Assembly: GCF_000383915.1 (NCBI RefSeq)
Contig: NZ_KB912942.1
Coordinates: 6,196,564 to 6,260,563 of the forward strand
Length of the DNA stretch: 64,000 nt
Reading direction: 5' to 3'
Origin: Amycolatopsis benzoatilytica AK 16/65
Lineage (GTDB): Bacteria > Actinomycetota > Actinomycetes > Mycobacteriales > Pseudonocardiaceae
Below, one piece after another: positions 25,564 through 34,255 of this stretch (positions are counted from its first letter, which is position 1; the number at the start of each line of letters is the position of its first letter). Below the pieces are notes generated by a model. That model saw only the letters and a list, made by a program, of their open reading frames with translations. It had not been told where the DNA came from and made no database searches. The translations under genes and the position numbers were made by a program.

Positions 25564-26658
25564 GTGACCTCGCCACGCTGCCGCTGGTGCCGATCGGCGA
25601 ACGGCGCCCTGGTGCTCGACCTCGGCGAGCAGCCGCCCGCCGACCATTTCCCGGCCCGCCTCGACCCCGGCCCGGACGCCGTCTTCGCGCTCCGGATGTG
25701 GTTGTGCGCCGAGTGCGGGCTGGCCCAGCTCGCCGAGGACGAAACCAAACCGGACGAACCACGCGGCGTAGAGCCGGCCGCGCTGGTCGAGCAGGCGGCG
25801 GACGCGGTCCGTCGCGCTGCTCCCCTGCTGCCTGCCGGCGGCACTGTTCGCGAGTACGGCAGCCCGCACGGTGGCTCGTGGCTTTCGTTGCTCGAAGCAC
25901 GCGGCCTCGTCCCCGCGGCGAACGGCGCCGCCGACGTGCTCGTCGACTGTTTCGGGCTCATGCACGAGGCCGACCAGAAAGCCGCCCTGCTCGAACGTGT
26001 TTCCGGGCTGGCCGACGACGGCGTGTTCCTGCTGCAGTTTCACTCCCTCGCCTCGATCCTGCGCGAAGGACAATGGAGTGCGTTGCGGCACGGCCATTAC
26101 GCGTACTACTCGACGCCGGTGCTGGTCGAAATGCTCCGCGCGGCCGGGCTCGTCGCTCGGTCCGCGTTCCGGTTCGAACTCTACGGCGGGACGGTTTTGC
26201 TGGCCGCCGCGCGCGGCGGAGCGCCGGACGACTCGGTGCGGGCACTCGTCGAGCAGGAGACCGATGCCGGGGTTGCCCGGCCGGAAGTCGTTGCCGGACT
26301 GCAGGAAGCGGCCGTTCGGCACGCGGACTCCCTCCGTCGCTGGCTGGAAGAGCAATCGTCTGCCGGGCACCGGGTGCTCGGCTACGGAGCGGCTTCCCGC
26401 GCGGTCGCCCAGCTGTGCCGGGCGGGCATCACCACCGAACTGCTGCCTGCCATCGCCGACGCCTCGGACGCCAAGCAGGGCAGACGGATGCCCGGCAGCG
26501 GGATTCCGATCGTCCCGCCCGCCGAACTGGCCGCCTTCCGCCCCGACGCGGTGGTGCTCTTCCTGCCCGACCTCCTGGCCGAGGTCCGGCGGAGCATCCC
26601 GGAAGTGGAAGCGGCCGGCGGTCGGTGGGTGCCGGCCGACGTGCTGGAGAACCGCTAA
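25564..26658 (+). CDS. Diverged C-methyltransferase-like protein
   Basis: 364 residues, related to the methyltransferase at 21252. It keeps the zinc Cys pairs (C6/C9 and C48/C51) and the C-terminal nucleotide-sugar domain (GYGAASRAVAQL). The SAM loop EVASNDGYLL is replaced by EYGSPHGGSW (about 97-106), the middle is shortened, and the catalytic block reads HGHYAYYS. It may bind a sugar nucleotide without methylating, or use an altered pocket. It starts at a GTG with AAGGA upstream. Its stop overlaps that of the convergent glycosyltransferase by four bases. Confidence 0.72.
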   Translation: MTSPRCRWCRSANGALVLDLGEQPPADHFPARLDPGPDAVFALRMWLCAECGLAQLAEDETKPDEPRGVEPAALVEQAADAVRRAAPLLPAGGTVREYGSPHGGSWLSLLEARGLVPAANGAADVLVDCFGLMHEADQKAALLERVSGLADDGVFLLQFHSLASILREGQWSALRHGHYAYYSTPVLVEMLRAAGLVARSAFRFELYGGTVLLAAARGGAPDDSVRALVEQETDAGVARPEVVAGLQEAAVRHADSLRRWLEEQSSAGHRVLGYGAASRAVAQLCRAGITTELLPAIADASDAKQGRRMPGSGIPIVPPAELAAFRPDAVVLFLPDLLAEVRRSIPEVEAAGGRWVPADVLENR

Positions 26659-27773
26659 CCGAGCGACTCCGCGACCCGCAGCACGTCGTCGGCGACCCGG
26701 CCCCAGGAATGCTGCGCGACGACTCGGGGAACGGCGGCTCGTACCCGGTCGTAGACGCCCTCGTCGGCCAGCAGGCCGGCGATCACCGCAGCCAGCGCGG
26801 CGGGGTCGTCCGAGTCGATCAGATCGCCGTTCTCGCCCGGGCGGACGATCTCCGGCATCGCGCAGTCGCGCCGCGCGACACACGGCAACCCGTGCGCGAG
26901 CGCCTCCACCAAAGCGATCCCGTACCCCTCGAACCGGCTGGGCATCACGAACAGGTCGTGCGTCCGGTAAAGCTCCCGCACCCGCTCGACGGGGATCCGG
27001 CCGAGAAATTCGACGCCGTCTGGCACCGGTCCCGGCAACGGCCATTCCTTGGGGCCGGCGACAGTGAGGGTAAGAGCCGGCCCGATTTCCTCGCGCAGCA
27101 CCGCGAACGCCTTCACCACCACGTCGCCCGCCTTGGTGGAAAAATCCTTGCCGACGAACAGCAATCGCCGCCGCGGCCCGGCCCGGCGCGGCGGCGGGCC
27201 TGCTGGCAACCCGTTGGCCGCTGGCGGGACCACGTGCACCTTGCCCGGCTCGACGCCGGAAACCCGCACCACGTGGTCCGCCAGCCACTGGCTCATCGTG
27301 AGCAGTCCCGCGGCCTCGCGGTAGATCCGGTGCTGCCGGTCGCGCAGCCGGTACAGCGCGGCCCGGTCCAGGCCGGGGAAATGCAGTGCCCGGCCGCTCT
27401 CGGTGTCCAGGCGTTCGAGGAGGATGTCGAAGCTCGAGTCCTGGTAGAGCAGGAACGGGGTGTCGGTGCGGGCCAGGTCGCCGATCTGCACCACGACGTC
27501 CGGGCGGAGCCGGCGTTCGGCGGCCCGGAGTTTGGTTCCGGCCAGTGCCATGGTCAGCGGAAGGTGTTTCCAGTGGCTGCCCCAGCGGCCCTCGTGGCGG
27601 TGCGCGCCGAGGCCGCGCAACACCGAACGAACCGGCAGCGACCACTCCAGCCCGAGGTCGGCGACCTCGGTCCGCTCGCGCAGCGCCGCGCGCAGGTTCC
27701 ACGGAGTGTGCGACCAGGTCGCCTGCGGAGGCCGGTCCCAAGCACACGCGAACCCGATCTTCGGCACGGTCAC
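26655..27773 (-). CDS. Glycosyltransferase family 4
   Basis: 372 residues of GT-B fold. The C-terminal donor-binding half shows RLLFVGKDFSTKAGDVVVKA, then SRFEGYGIALVEALAHGLP with the conserved E-x7-E motif. SSFDILLE and LLTMSQWLADHVV mark the N-terminal domain. It should transfer a sugar from an NDP donor on the cytosolic face. The GTG at 27773 has GGAAAGG nine bases upstream; a second GTG six bases later is possible. It faces the Wzz-like gene across a palindrome-rich promoter region. Confidence 0.86.
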   Translation of the reverse strand: MTVPKIGFACAWDRPPQATWSHTPWNLRAALRERTEVADLGLEWSLPVRSVLRGLGAHRHEGRWGSHWKHLPLTMALAGTKLRAAERRLRPDVVVQIGDLARTDTPFLLYQDSSFDILLERLDTESGRALHFPGLDRAALYRLRDRQHRIYREAAGLLTMSQWLADHVVRVSGVEPGKVHVVPPAANGLPAGPPPRRAGPRRRLLFVGKDFSTKAGDVVVKAFAVLREEIGPALTLTVAGPKEWPLPGPVPDGVEFLGRIPVERVRELYRTHDLFVMPSRFEGYGIALVEALAHGLPCVARRDCAMPEIVRPGENGDLIDSDDPAALAAVIAGLLADEGVYDRVRAAVPRVVAQHSWGRVADDVLRVAESLG

Positions 27774-27806
27774 AATTCGATGCCTTTCCGATGGGCGAAA
27801 GGTTTC

Positions 27807-27838
27807 GTTGTCACATCCAGGCGCCTGGCTGCGACAAC
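27807..27838. promoter_or_regulatory. Nested palindrome in the divergent promoter of the export operon
   Basis: A perfect 12-base palindrome CCAGGCGCCTGG (27817-27828) is framed by GTTGTC (27807) and GACAAC (27833) at equal distance. It lies between the GT4 gene and the Wzz-like gene and looks like an operator for a dimeric regulator. Confidence 0.5.
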
Positions 27839-27907
27839 CAGATGACGCCGGACGGCTGATCGGCTCCCTCAGCATCATAAGAACCGCAGGAGGTGAGGGG
27901 AACTCCG

Positions 27908-28747
27908 ATGGACTTGCTCGCTATCTTCCAGGTCGCTCTGCGGCGCTGGGTCATCCTCGTACCCGCGCTCGTCGGCTCGGCGATCGTCTGCTGGATCCTC
28001 GCGAGCACCGTTTCGCCCACCTACGAGGTGGACGGTGCGCTCAAGGTCAGCTATCCCTTCGCCGCCACTGCCGACCAGGCGGCCCGGCTTCAGAGCAATC
28101 CGTACTACGACATCGCCGCGACCGCGCTGGTGCTCGGCCAGCTGGCGAAATCGCCTGACGTTTCCGCCGCGATCACCTCGTCGGGCGGCACCGCCAAGTA
28201 TCAGATCGACGACACCGGCAAAGCGGTGCTCGCCGTGACGGTGACCGACCCGAATCGGCGCAACACGCTCACCACTTACCGGGCGATCGCCTCCGAACTC
28301 GCGAAGCGGCTCGACGAGCTGCAGGCTCAGAAAGACATTCCCGGCCCGTTCCGGGTGACCGTCGACGACGTCGTGCAGCCGCAGGACGCCTCGGTATCGC
28401 ACAGCAGCCAGCTCAAGACCGCGCTCGCCGTCGGCGCGCTCGGACTCATCCTCTCGCTCACCGCTTGCGTGGTGGTGGAACTGCGTTCCCGCAAGCGTTC
28501 GGCGAATCGCGGCGACAAAAGCGCGGCCGACCACTCGCCAGACAGCCACCGCGACGAACCACCGGTCGGCCCGCTTCCGGAGGAATCCGACCGGGTGGAC
28601 TCTCCGGACCGCGATTTCGGCACCGCGGAACCCAGACCAGGCGAGGAAACCGCTCGTTTGCTGCCAGTCACCGCGCCGCCGAAGCAGGAACACGACGACC
28701 GGGACAAGACTGACCTCGGCGGTGTGCTCGGGCGGCTCCGGCGATGA
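27908..28747 (+). CDS. Wzz-like polysaccharide chain-length/capsule membrane protein
   Basis: 279 residues with two membrane helices (about 14-34 and 170-192) enclosing an extracytoplasmic domain, the topology of chain-length determinant proteins. After the second helix comes a long charged, Pro/Asp/Arg-rich cytoplasmic tail of about 85 residues instead of a tyrosine kinase. It would set the length of the glycan polymerised by the next gene product. The ATG at 27908 follows a strong GGAGGTGAGGGG region, and the stop overlaps the next ATG. Confidence 0.75.
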   Translation: MDLLAIFQVALRRWVILVPALVGSAIVCWILASTVSPTYEVDGALKVSYPFAATADQAARLQSNPYYDIAATALVLGQLAKSPDVSAAITSSGGTAKYQIDDTGKAVLAVTVTDPNRRNTLTTYRAIASELAKRLDELQAQKDIPGPFRVTVDDVVQPQDASVSHSSQLKTALAVGALGLILSLTACVVVELRSRKRSANRGDKSAADHSPDSHRDEPPVGPLPEESDRVDSPDRDFGTAEPRPGEETARLLPVTAPPKQEHDDRDKTDLGGVLGRLRR

Positions 28748-30228
28748 ACCGGCGTCCGGTCGACTCGCTCACCGGCAGCGGTATCGCGCGTTTCGGCACC
28801 ACCCTCGCCGGGCGGCCGATCCTGCGCGCGGTGTGCGCCGTCGGCGCGCTCGTTCTTCTCGCCGTCCCGGTCCTCGCGCCGACGACGACCCCGCTGGTGG
28901 TCGCGGTCATCGTGGTCGGCGCGCTCTGGCTGAACTCCCGCCGGGACGAGCACACCGCGCTCAGCATCCTGTTCGCACTCGCCTTTCTGATCCCAGCGTC
29001 GCTGATCATCAATCCGCTCGGGCAAATCGGGGTGCCCGGACTGATCGTGGCGGCTCTGCTGCTGGCACTGTGGTGCTACGGGCGGATCGACAGCTCGCTA
29101 GGCACAGACCGGGGCAGGCAGCCGATGCGGATCGTCTGCCTGGTCTTCGTCGGCGTCGTGCTCGCCAGCTACGTCGCGGGCCAGCTGCGCGGACTGTCCC
29201 CGCTCGAAGCGTCGGCGTCCGACGCCTCGCTGTTCGGCCAAGCCTGCGCGATGGGCCTGCTGCTCTTCGTTACCGACACGCTGCGCGACATCGACGGGGT
29301 CACTCGCCTCCTGCGGCTGATCGTGGCCGCCTGCGGAGTGCTGGCGGTCAGCGCGCTGCTCCAGTTCCTCGGCGTCGTCGACCTCTACCAGCAGCTGCGC
29401 CTGCCCGGGTTGACGTTCCACTTCACCGAAGACGTCGACGCGCTCGCCCGGTCCGGCTTCCACCGGGTGCAAGGGCTGGCCGGCCACCCGATCGAGTACG
29501 CCGTGGTGCTCAGCCTGGCGATGCCGATCGCCTTGCACCTGGCGCTCACCGCGCCGAAGGGCCGCCGGTTGCGCTGGTGGGCGATGTTCGCGCTCGTCGC
29601 CGGATGCATGCCGTTGTCGGTCTCCCGGTCCGGGGTGCTGACCGCGGCCGTGGCGCTGGCCGTTTACCTGGTCAGTGTGCGGTTGCGGATGGTGTTCAAC
29701 CTGATTCCGTTCGTGGCGGCCGGATTGGCCGCCATGAGCGCGATGGTGCCTGGCCTGCTGGGCAGCCTGCGCAGCATCCTGTTGCCGAGCACCCTCTCGA
29801 CCGACCCGAGCGTCCAGGGCCGCACCGACGACTACGCGGCCGTTTTCACCGTCTGGCACGACCATCCGCTGCTCGGGCTCGGGGTCGGCACCTACATCCC
29901 CAAGCTGTACCGGATCTTGGACAACGAGTACCTGTTCACGCTCGCCACCATGGGCGCGCTCGGGGTAGCCGCCGAGCTCGCACTGCTCGCCACCGGCTAT
30001 TCGCTGGCCCGGCGAGTGCACCGGACCGTCGCCGACCCAGTGGTGCGCAGCCTCGCTCAGGCCATCGCCGCCTCGATCGCCGGTGCCGCGGTCGCCGCGT
30101 TCACCTTCGACGCGTTCGGCTACAAGCTCATGTTCGTGGTGACGTTCAGTCTGCTCGGCGCCGCGGCCGCGCTTTGGCGGATCGCCGTCCGAGACCGTGC
30201 GGCCGAGCCGCTGGCGAGTGTCCGATGA
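28744..30228 (+). CDS. O-antigen ligase/polymerase (Wzy-like) membrane protein
   Basis: 494 residues with about 11-12 hydrophobic segments. The large loop before the last helices contains QGRTDDYAAVFTVWHDHPLL followed by GLGVGTYIPKLY, the H-P-L-L-G-x-G motif typical of the O-antigen ligase superfamily (Wzy_C). It would polymerise lipid-linked oligosaccharide outside the membrane. The start overlaps the Wzz-like stop and its stop overlaps the lipoprotein start, so all three are translationally coupled. Confidence 0.82.
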   Translation: MNRRPVDSLTGSGIARFGTTLAGRPILRAVCAVGALVLLAVPVLAPTTTPLVVAVIVVGALWLNSRRDEHTALSILFALAFLIPASLIINPLGQIGVPGLIVAALLLALWCYGRIDSSLGTDRGRQPMRIVCLVFVGVVLASYVAGQLRGLSPLEASASDASLFGQACAMGLLLFVTDTLRDIDGVTRLLRLIVAACGVLAVSALLQFLGVVDLYQQLRLPGLTFHFTEDVDALARSGFHRVQGLAGHPIEYAVVLSLAMPIALHLALTAPKGRRLRWWAMFALVAGCMPLSVSRSGVLTAAVALAVYLVSVRLRMVFNLIPFVAAGLAAMSAMVPGLLGSLRSILLPSTLSTDPSVQGRTDDYAAVFTVWHDHPLLGLGVGTYIPKLYRILDNEYLFTLATMGALGVAAELALLATGYSLARRVHRTVADPVVRSLAQAIAASIAGAAVAAFTFDAFGYKLMFVVTFSLLGAAAALWRIAVRDRAAEPLASVR

Positions 30229-31043
30229 GGCGGCTGGCGACGGCGGCTTGCGCGGGGGCGGTCGCGCTGGCGGCGGCGGGGTGCGCCGCGACCGCCACCC
30301 CCGCCGGCCCACCCCCGGCAGCACCGACCGTCGGCGCGCCGTCCGAGTCGTTGCGTCCGTCCGGATCGCTCACCGCGGACCAGCCCGGGCAGGTGCTCGA
30401 CGGGCTCGACGTCCGGGGCTCGGTGACGGTTTCCGCGCCGAACGTCGTGATCGAGCGCAGCCGGTTCACCGGAACCGGAGCGGACTACTTCGCGATCACC
30501 ACCATCGGCGCGGGATCGGTGACCATTCGCAATGTGTCGATCCGCGGCGACTACCTCAGCGCGGCGATCGCGTTCCACAACTGGACCGCGGAACGGGTCG
30601 ACATTTCCGGCATGACGCACGACGGAGTGAAGCTGGGCAACAACGTCCGCCTCACCGACTCGTGGATCCACGACTTCGCTCCGGCACCGGGAGCCCACGC
30701 CGACGGCGCCCAGTCCGACCATCTCGCGGGTTCGATCCTGGTCGCGGGCAATGTGATCGATCCGGGAAAGGCCGAGGAGATCACCTCCGCGATCATCCTT
30801 TCCTCGTCGCCGGACCCGACCCCGGCGGTAGCCGGTCCGGTGGTGATCCGCGACAACGAGCTGGGCGGCGGGGCGAACACGCTCTATCACAACCCGGACT
30901 ACCCGGACGTGGAAATCACCGGCAACACATTCCGGCGCGACTACCGGTACCAGCCGATCTACCCCGGACCGCGGCCGAAAGTCTTTTCCGGCAACCACTT
31001 TCCCGACGGAACGGCGGTTCCCTGGCCGCCCGCCGATTCCTGA
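30225..31043 (+). CDS. Lipoprotein with right-handed beta-helix domain
   Basis: 272 residues. The signal peptide ends in lipobox LAAAGC (lipidated Cys 20). From about residue 58 there are repeated short strands with the rhythm of a parallel beta-helix (VTVSAPNVVIERSRF, VTIRNVSIRGDYL, VRLTDSWIHDF, VVIRDNELGGGANTL, VEITGNTFRRDY), as in pectate-lyase-like proteins. Asp/His-rich loops (HADGAQSDH) may be catalytic. Co-location with the polymerase suggests a role in trimming or modifying the exported glycan. Function is inferred. Confidence 0.72.
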   Translation: MRRLATAACAGAVALAAAGCAATATPAGPPPAAPTVGAPSESLRPSGSLTADQPGQVLDGLDVRGSVTVSAPNVVIERSRFTGTGADYFAITTIGAGSVTIRNVSIRGDYLSAAIAFHNWTAERVDISGMTHDGVKLGNNVRLTDSWIHDFAPAPGAHADGAQSDHLAGSILVAGNVIDPGKAEEITSAIILSSSPDPTPAVAGPVVIRDNELGGGANTLYHNPDYPDVEITGNTFRRDYRYQPIYPGPRPKVFSGNHFPDGTAVPWPPADS

Positions 31044-31080
31044 CCCGTAACGACCGCCCGACCCGCGACGACCTCATGGT

Positions 31081-31980
31081 GTGCCGAACTCCGCACCGCC
31101 TCTGTCGATCGGCCTGCCGGTCAAAAACGGCGCCGGTTTCCTCGCCGGCGCGCTGGACAGTCTGCTGTCCCAGACCTACGGCGACTTCGACCTGCTGGTC
31201 GCGGACAACGACTCCGACGACTCGACCGGGGAAATCGTCCGCGACTACGCCCGGCGAGATCCGCGCGTCCGCTATCACCGGCATGCGCAGGACATCGGGG
31301 CCGCGGCGAACTTCAACTACGTTTTCCGCGCCACGTCGGGCCCGCTGTTCAAGTGGGCGGCCGCCGACGACCTCCAGCACGAAACCTTCGTACAGCGCTG
31401 CGTAGCCGCACTGGACGAGTCTCCGGCAGCGGCTGCGGCCTGCACCGCGATCGAGCACATCGACGAGGACGGCGCCTCCCTCGGCGTCACGCACGACCTC
31501 CGCGCTTCGGACGCGGCCGAGCCGGCTGACCGCTTCGCCGACCTCATCCGCTACGACTACTCGTGCGCGGTCGCGTTCGGCGTGCAACGGCGCGCGCTCG
31601 CCGAACGCACTCGGCTGCTTCTTCCGTTCTGGGGAAGCGATCGGGTTTTCCTCGCCGAACTCGCCTTGGCCGGGCCGCTCGTCCTGGTCGGCGAGCCGCT
31701 GTTTCAGGAACGGGAGCACGGCGCGAAACTGACCACCCAGGTCGCGCAACGCCGAGTGAGCGCTTTCAACCGGAAAACCGGCTACGGCTCGCGCTTTCTC
31801 ACCTGGCGGCACGCCGCGGAACTTGTCCGCGCGGTCAGCCGGGCCGACCTCACCCCGGCGCAACGGCAACGCGTCTTCTCCGTCCTCGCCAAATGGGCGG
31901 CCGCCAACCGCGTCAAGTTCGCCTGCAGCCTCGCCCGGGGGGTCGCCGAAACCGCGATCGCTCCGCTGACCCGGGCGTAA
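31081..31980 (+). CDS. Glycosyltransferase family 2
   Basis: 299 residues, GT-A fold. The start LSIGLPVKNGAGFLAGALDS and LLVADNDSDDSTGEIV contain the UDP-binding Asp pair, and FKWAAADDLQ holds the DXD-like metal motif. Membrane helices are absent. It would transfer a sugar to the growing lipid-linked chain. The GTG at 31081 has no good Shine-Dalgarno, so initiation may depend on the operon. Confidence 0.83.
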   Translation: MPNSAPPLSIGLPVKNGAGFLAGALDSLLSQTYGDFDLLVADNDSDDSTGEIVRDYARRDPRVRYHRHAQDIGAAANFNYVFRATSGPLFKWAAADDLQHETFVQRCVAALDESPAAAAACTAIEHIDEDGASLGVTHDLRASDAAEPADRFADLIRYDYSCAVAFGVQRRALAERTRLLLPFWGSDRVFLAELALAGPLVLVGEPLFQEREHGAKLTTQVAQRRVSAFNRKTGYGSRFLTWRHAAELVRAVSRADLTPAQRQRVFSVLAKWAAANRVKFACSLARGVAETAIAPLTRA

Positions 31981-31992
31981 GACGTCCGGCCC

Positions 31993-32643
31993 ATGCTGTC
32001 TCTCCGCGATGCCCGGCGCTGGCTCGTCCCGGTGCTGGCCTTCGCCGGATTCGTCCTGTCCACCCAGCAGGTGCTGAGCGCCGGGCTGCTGACTCATGCC
32101 GACGAACCGGTGCACGAACTGCTGACCACCCACCATGATGCGACGCTGGACGCGGCGATGACCGTGGTGGGCGCGGTCGCACAGTTCCCGGTGTCCGCAC
32201 CGATCTTGGCAGCCTGCGCGGCATATCTGGCCATCCGGCGCGCTTCGTGGACGCCGGTGCTCGCCTGTGGCATTCCCTTGCTGCTGCTTTCCGCGACCAC
32301 GGTGGCCGCCAAGGCGCTGATCGGGCGCGCCGGGCCGGACAAAACCCCGGGCACCCTCCACGACGGCGGCACCGCGTTCCCGTCCGGGCACGCGGCGACC
32401 GCCGCCGTCGTTTCCCTGCTGCTCGTCGCCCTGTTCGTCCCGGCGCGGCGGAAAACCACCTGGCTCGGCCTGACGGCCGCGTTCTGCTGGTCGCTGCTCA
32501 CCGGATTCTCCCGCGTCTACACCGATGACCACTGGCTCAGCGACGTCGTCGGCGGCCTCCTGCTCGGGCTGGCCATCGGCGGAGCTGTCTTCGCGGTGCT
32601 GCGCCGGACGACCGAGTCGGATTCGATATCTCCGCGGCTGTAA
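31993..32643 (+). CDS. PAP2-family membrane phosphatase
   Basis: 216 residues with five or six membrane helices and the three phosphatase motifs: KALIGRAGPD, FPSGHAAT and SRVYTDDHWLSD. Members such as BcrC dephosphorylate undecaprenyl diphosphate outside the membrane. Position between glycosyltransferase and flippase genes suggests it recycles the lipid carrier of this pathway. ATG start 13 bases after the preceding stop. Confidence 0.86.
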   Translation: MLSLRDARRWLVPVLAFAGFVLSTQQVLSAGLLTHADEPVHELLTTHHDATLDAAMTVVGAVAQFPVSAPILAACAAYLAIRRASWTPVLACGIPLLLLSATTVAAKALIGRAGPDKTPGTLHDGGTAFPSGHAATAAVVSLLLVALFVPARRKTTWLGLTAAFCWSLLTGFSRVYTDDHWLSDVVGGLLLGLAIGGAVFAVLRRTTESDSISPRL

Positions 32644-32713
32644 CCCGCCGCCGCGACCGCACGACTTCACGAATGTCCCACTGTCCCAGCGAGATCGGGC
32701 GGAAGACGACATC

Positions 32714-34252
32714 GTGACAGTTCACCGTCCCGGCTCCGGACAGCCGCCCGCGCCCGATTCCGCGCTGCCCGCGGATACCGCGGCCGCCACCGCCGCGCAC
32801 GGCGCCCGGTGGACGGTCATCGCGATGATCGCGCGCCAGTTCGGCCGCCTCGGTTTCGCGCTGGTGCTCGCGCGGCTGCTGGGTCCGGCGGATTTCGGCG
32901 TCGCGAGCGCGGCGACCATCTACGTGTCGCTCACCGCGGTTCTCCTGGAGACCGGACTCGCCACCGGCATTGTGCAGAAAGCTCATCTGCGCAGGGAGGA
33001 CGAGGGGGCGGCGTTTTGGACGGTGACCGCGCTCGGCACCCTCGTCGCAGTGCTCACCGTGGCCTTCTCCGGTGCGATCGCCGATTTCCTGGCTATTCCC
33101 CAGCTGCGGCCGGTGTTGATGATTTTGGCGACCGGGCCGGTGCTCAAGGGCCTGGCGATCGTCTCGGCCGCTCGCCTGCAGCGGGACCTGCGTTTCCGCG
33201 CGCTGTCCCTCGGCGAAGTAGCGGCCACCCTGCTGGGCGGCGCGATCGGCATCGTCGCCGCGGAATTCGGCATGCACTACTGGGCGCTCGTCGTCCAGCA
33301 GGTCTGCACCGACCTGCTGGTCCTGCTCATCTGGCTCGGCGCGGCCGGGCTGCCCGCCTTCGTGCTGGACCGCACCGCGCTGCGCTACGTCCGAAGGTTC
33401 GGGGTGCCGCTGCTGGGCTCGCAGGCCCTCGGCTACGTCGGCCGCAATGCCGACAACGTGGTGGTCAGCCATTTCCTCGGGGCCGCCGCGTTGTCGTACT
33501 ACATGGTGCCCTACCGCATCATGCTGGTTCCGGTGAGTTTGCTGGGCAACGTGGCGAATCGCGTCGCCTTCCCGATCTTCGCCCGCACCCAGGACGATCC
33601 GCAGCGGGTGCGCAGTCTCTTCCTCCGGGTCACCCAGGTCATCGCGGTCCCGGTGGTGCCGGGAATGCTCGCGGTGGCCGCGCTGGCCCCGGATGTGGTG
33701 CGCACGGTGTTCGGGGCCGAATGGGGTCCGGCAGTCCCGGTAGTGATCGCGTTGGCGACCACCGGAATCCTGGAATCGCTGACCACTCCGGGCGGTTCGG
33801 TGTTCATGGGTCTCGGCCGCGCCGACCTTGCCCTGCGTTGGTCCTGGATTCCATTGCTGGTCTGCGTTCCGGCTTTCTTCGCCGGACTGCCCTGGGGGGT
33901 CACCGGGGTGGCGGCGGCCTATTCGCTCGCTACGCTGGCGCTCACGCCGTTCCAGGTCGCGGCCATCGGCCGGGTCGCCGCGTTCCGCCTCGGGGATTGG
34001 CTGCGCGCGGTCTGGCCCGCGGTCGCCGCCGGCGTGCCGGCCACCGCGGCCGGCTGGCTGGCGAATGAGGTGCTCGAAACGGGTGTCGGCATCCCGGTGC
34101 CGGCCGCCCTGTGCGCGAGCCTCGCGACGGTCGCGGTCCTCTACCTCGCCCTGCTGCGCTTGATCGATCGTCAGCTCTTCCGGGAATCGCTGGAGGTCGC
34201 GAAGTTGCTTATGAAGGGCAAGCTCGGCGGCGTCTCGGCGAAGGCGGGGTGA
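32714..34252 (+). CDS. Wzx-like polysaccharide flippase
   Basis: 512 residues with about 13-14 hydrophobic helices, of the polysaccharide transport (MOP) superfamily. The first helix pair reads RQFGRLGFALVLARLLGPAD followed by FGVASAATIY, typical of Wzx/TuaB-like flippases, and YVGRNADNVVVSHFLG is the family's inner repeat. It would move the lipid-linked oligosaccharide across the membrane. The GTG at 32714 has GGAAGA upstream. Confidence 0.88.
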   Translation: MTVHRPGSGQPPAPDSALPADTAAATAAHGARWTVIAMIARQFGRLGFALVLARLLGPADFGVASAATIYVSLTAVLLETGLATGIVQKAHLRREDEGAAFWTVTALGTLVAVLTVAFSGAIADFLAIPQLRPVLMILATGPVLKGLAIVSAARLQRDLRFRALSLGEVAATLLGGAIGIVAAEFGMHYWALVVQQVCTDLLVLLIWLGAAGLPAFVLDRTALRYVRRFGVPLLGSQALGYVGRNADNVVVSHFLGAAALSYYMVPYRIMLVPVSLLGNVANRVAFPIFARTQDDPQRVRSLFLRVTQVIAVPVVPGMLAVAALAPDVVRTVFGAEWGPAVPVVIALATTGILESLTTPGGSVFMGLGRADLALRWSWIPLLVCVPAFFAGLPWGVTGVAAAYSLATLALTPFQVAAIGRVAAFRLGDWLRAVWPAVAAGVPATAAGWLANEVLETGVGIPVPAALCASLATVAVLYLALLRLIDRQLFRESLEVAKLLMKGKLGGVSAKAG

Positions 34253-34255
34253 CCG

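Noticed and set aside
21252-28000. Possible glycosylated-antibiotic biosynthetic cluster (deoxysugar C-methyltransferase, epimerases)
   Set aside because: No PKS, NRPS, terpene or other scaffold enzyme is present, and the genes run into a Wzx/Wzy-type export operon, so a surface glycan is the better reading.
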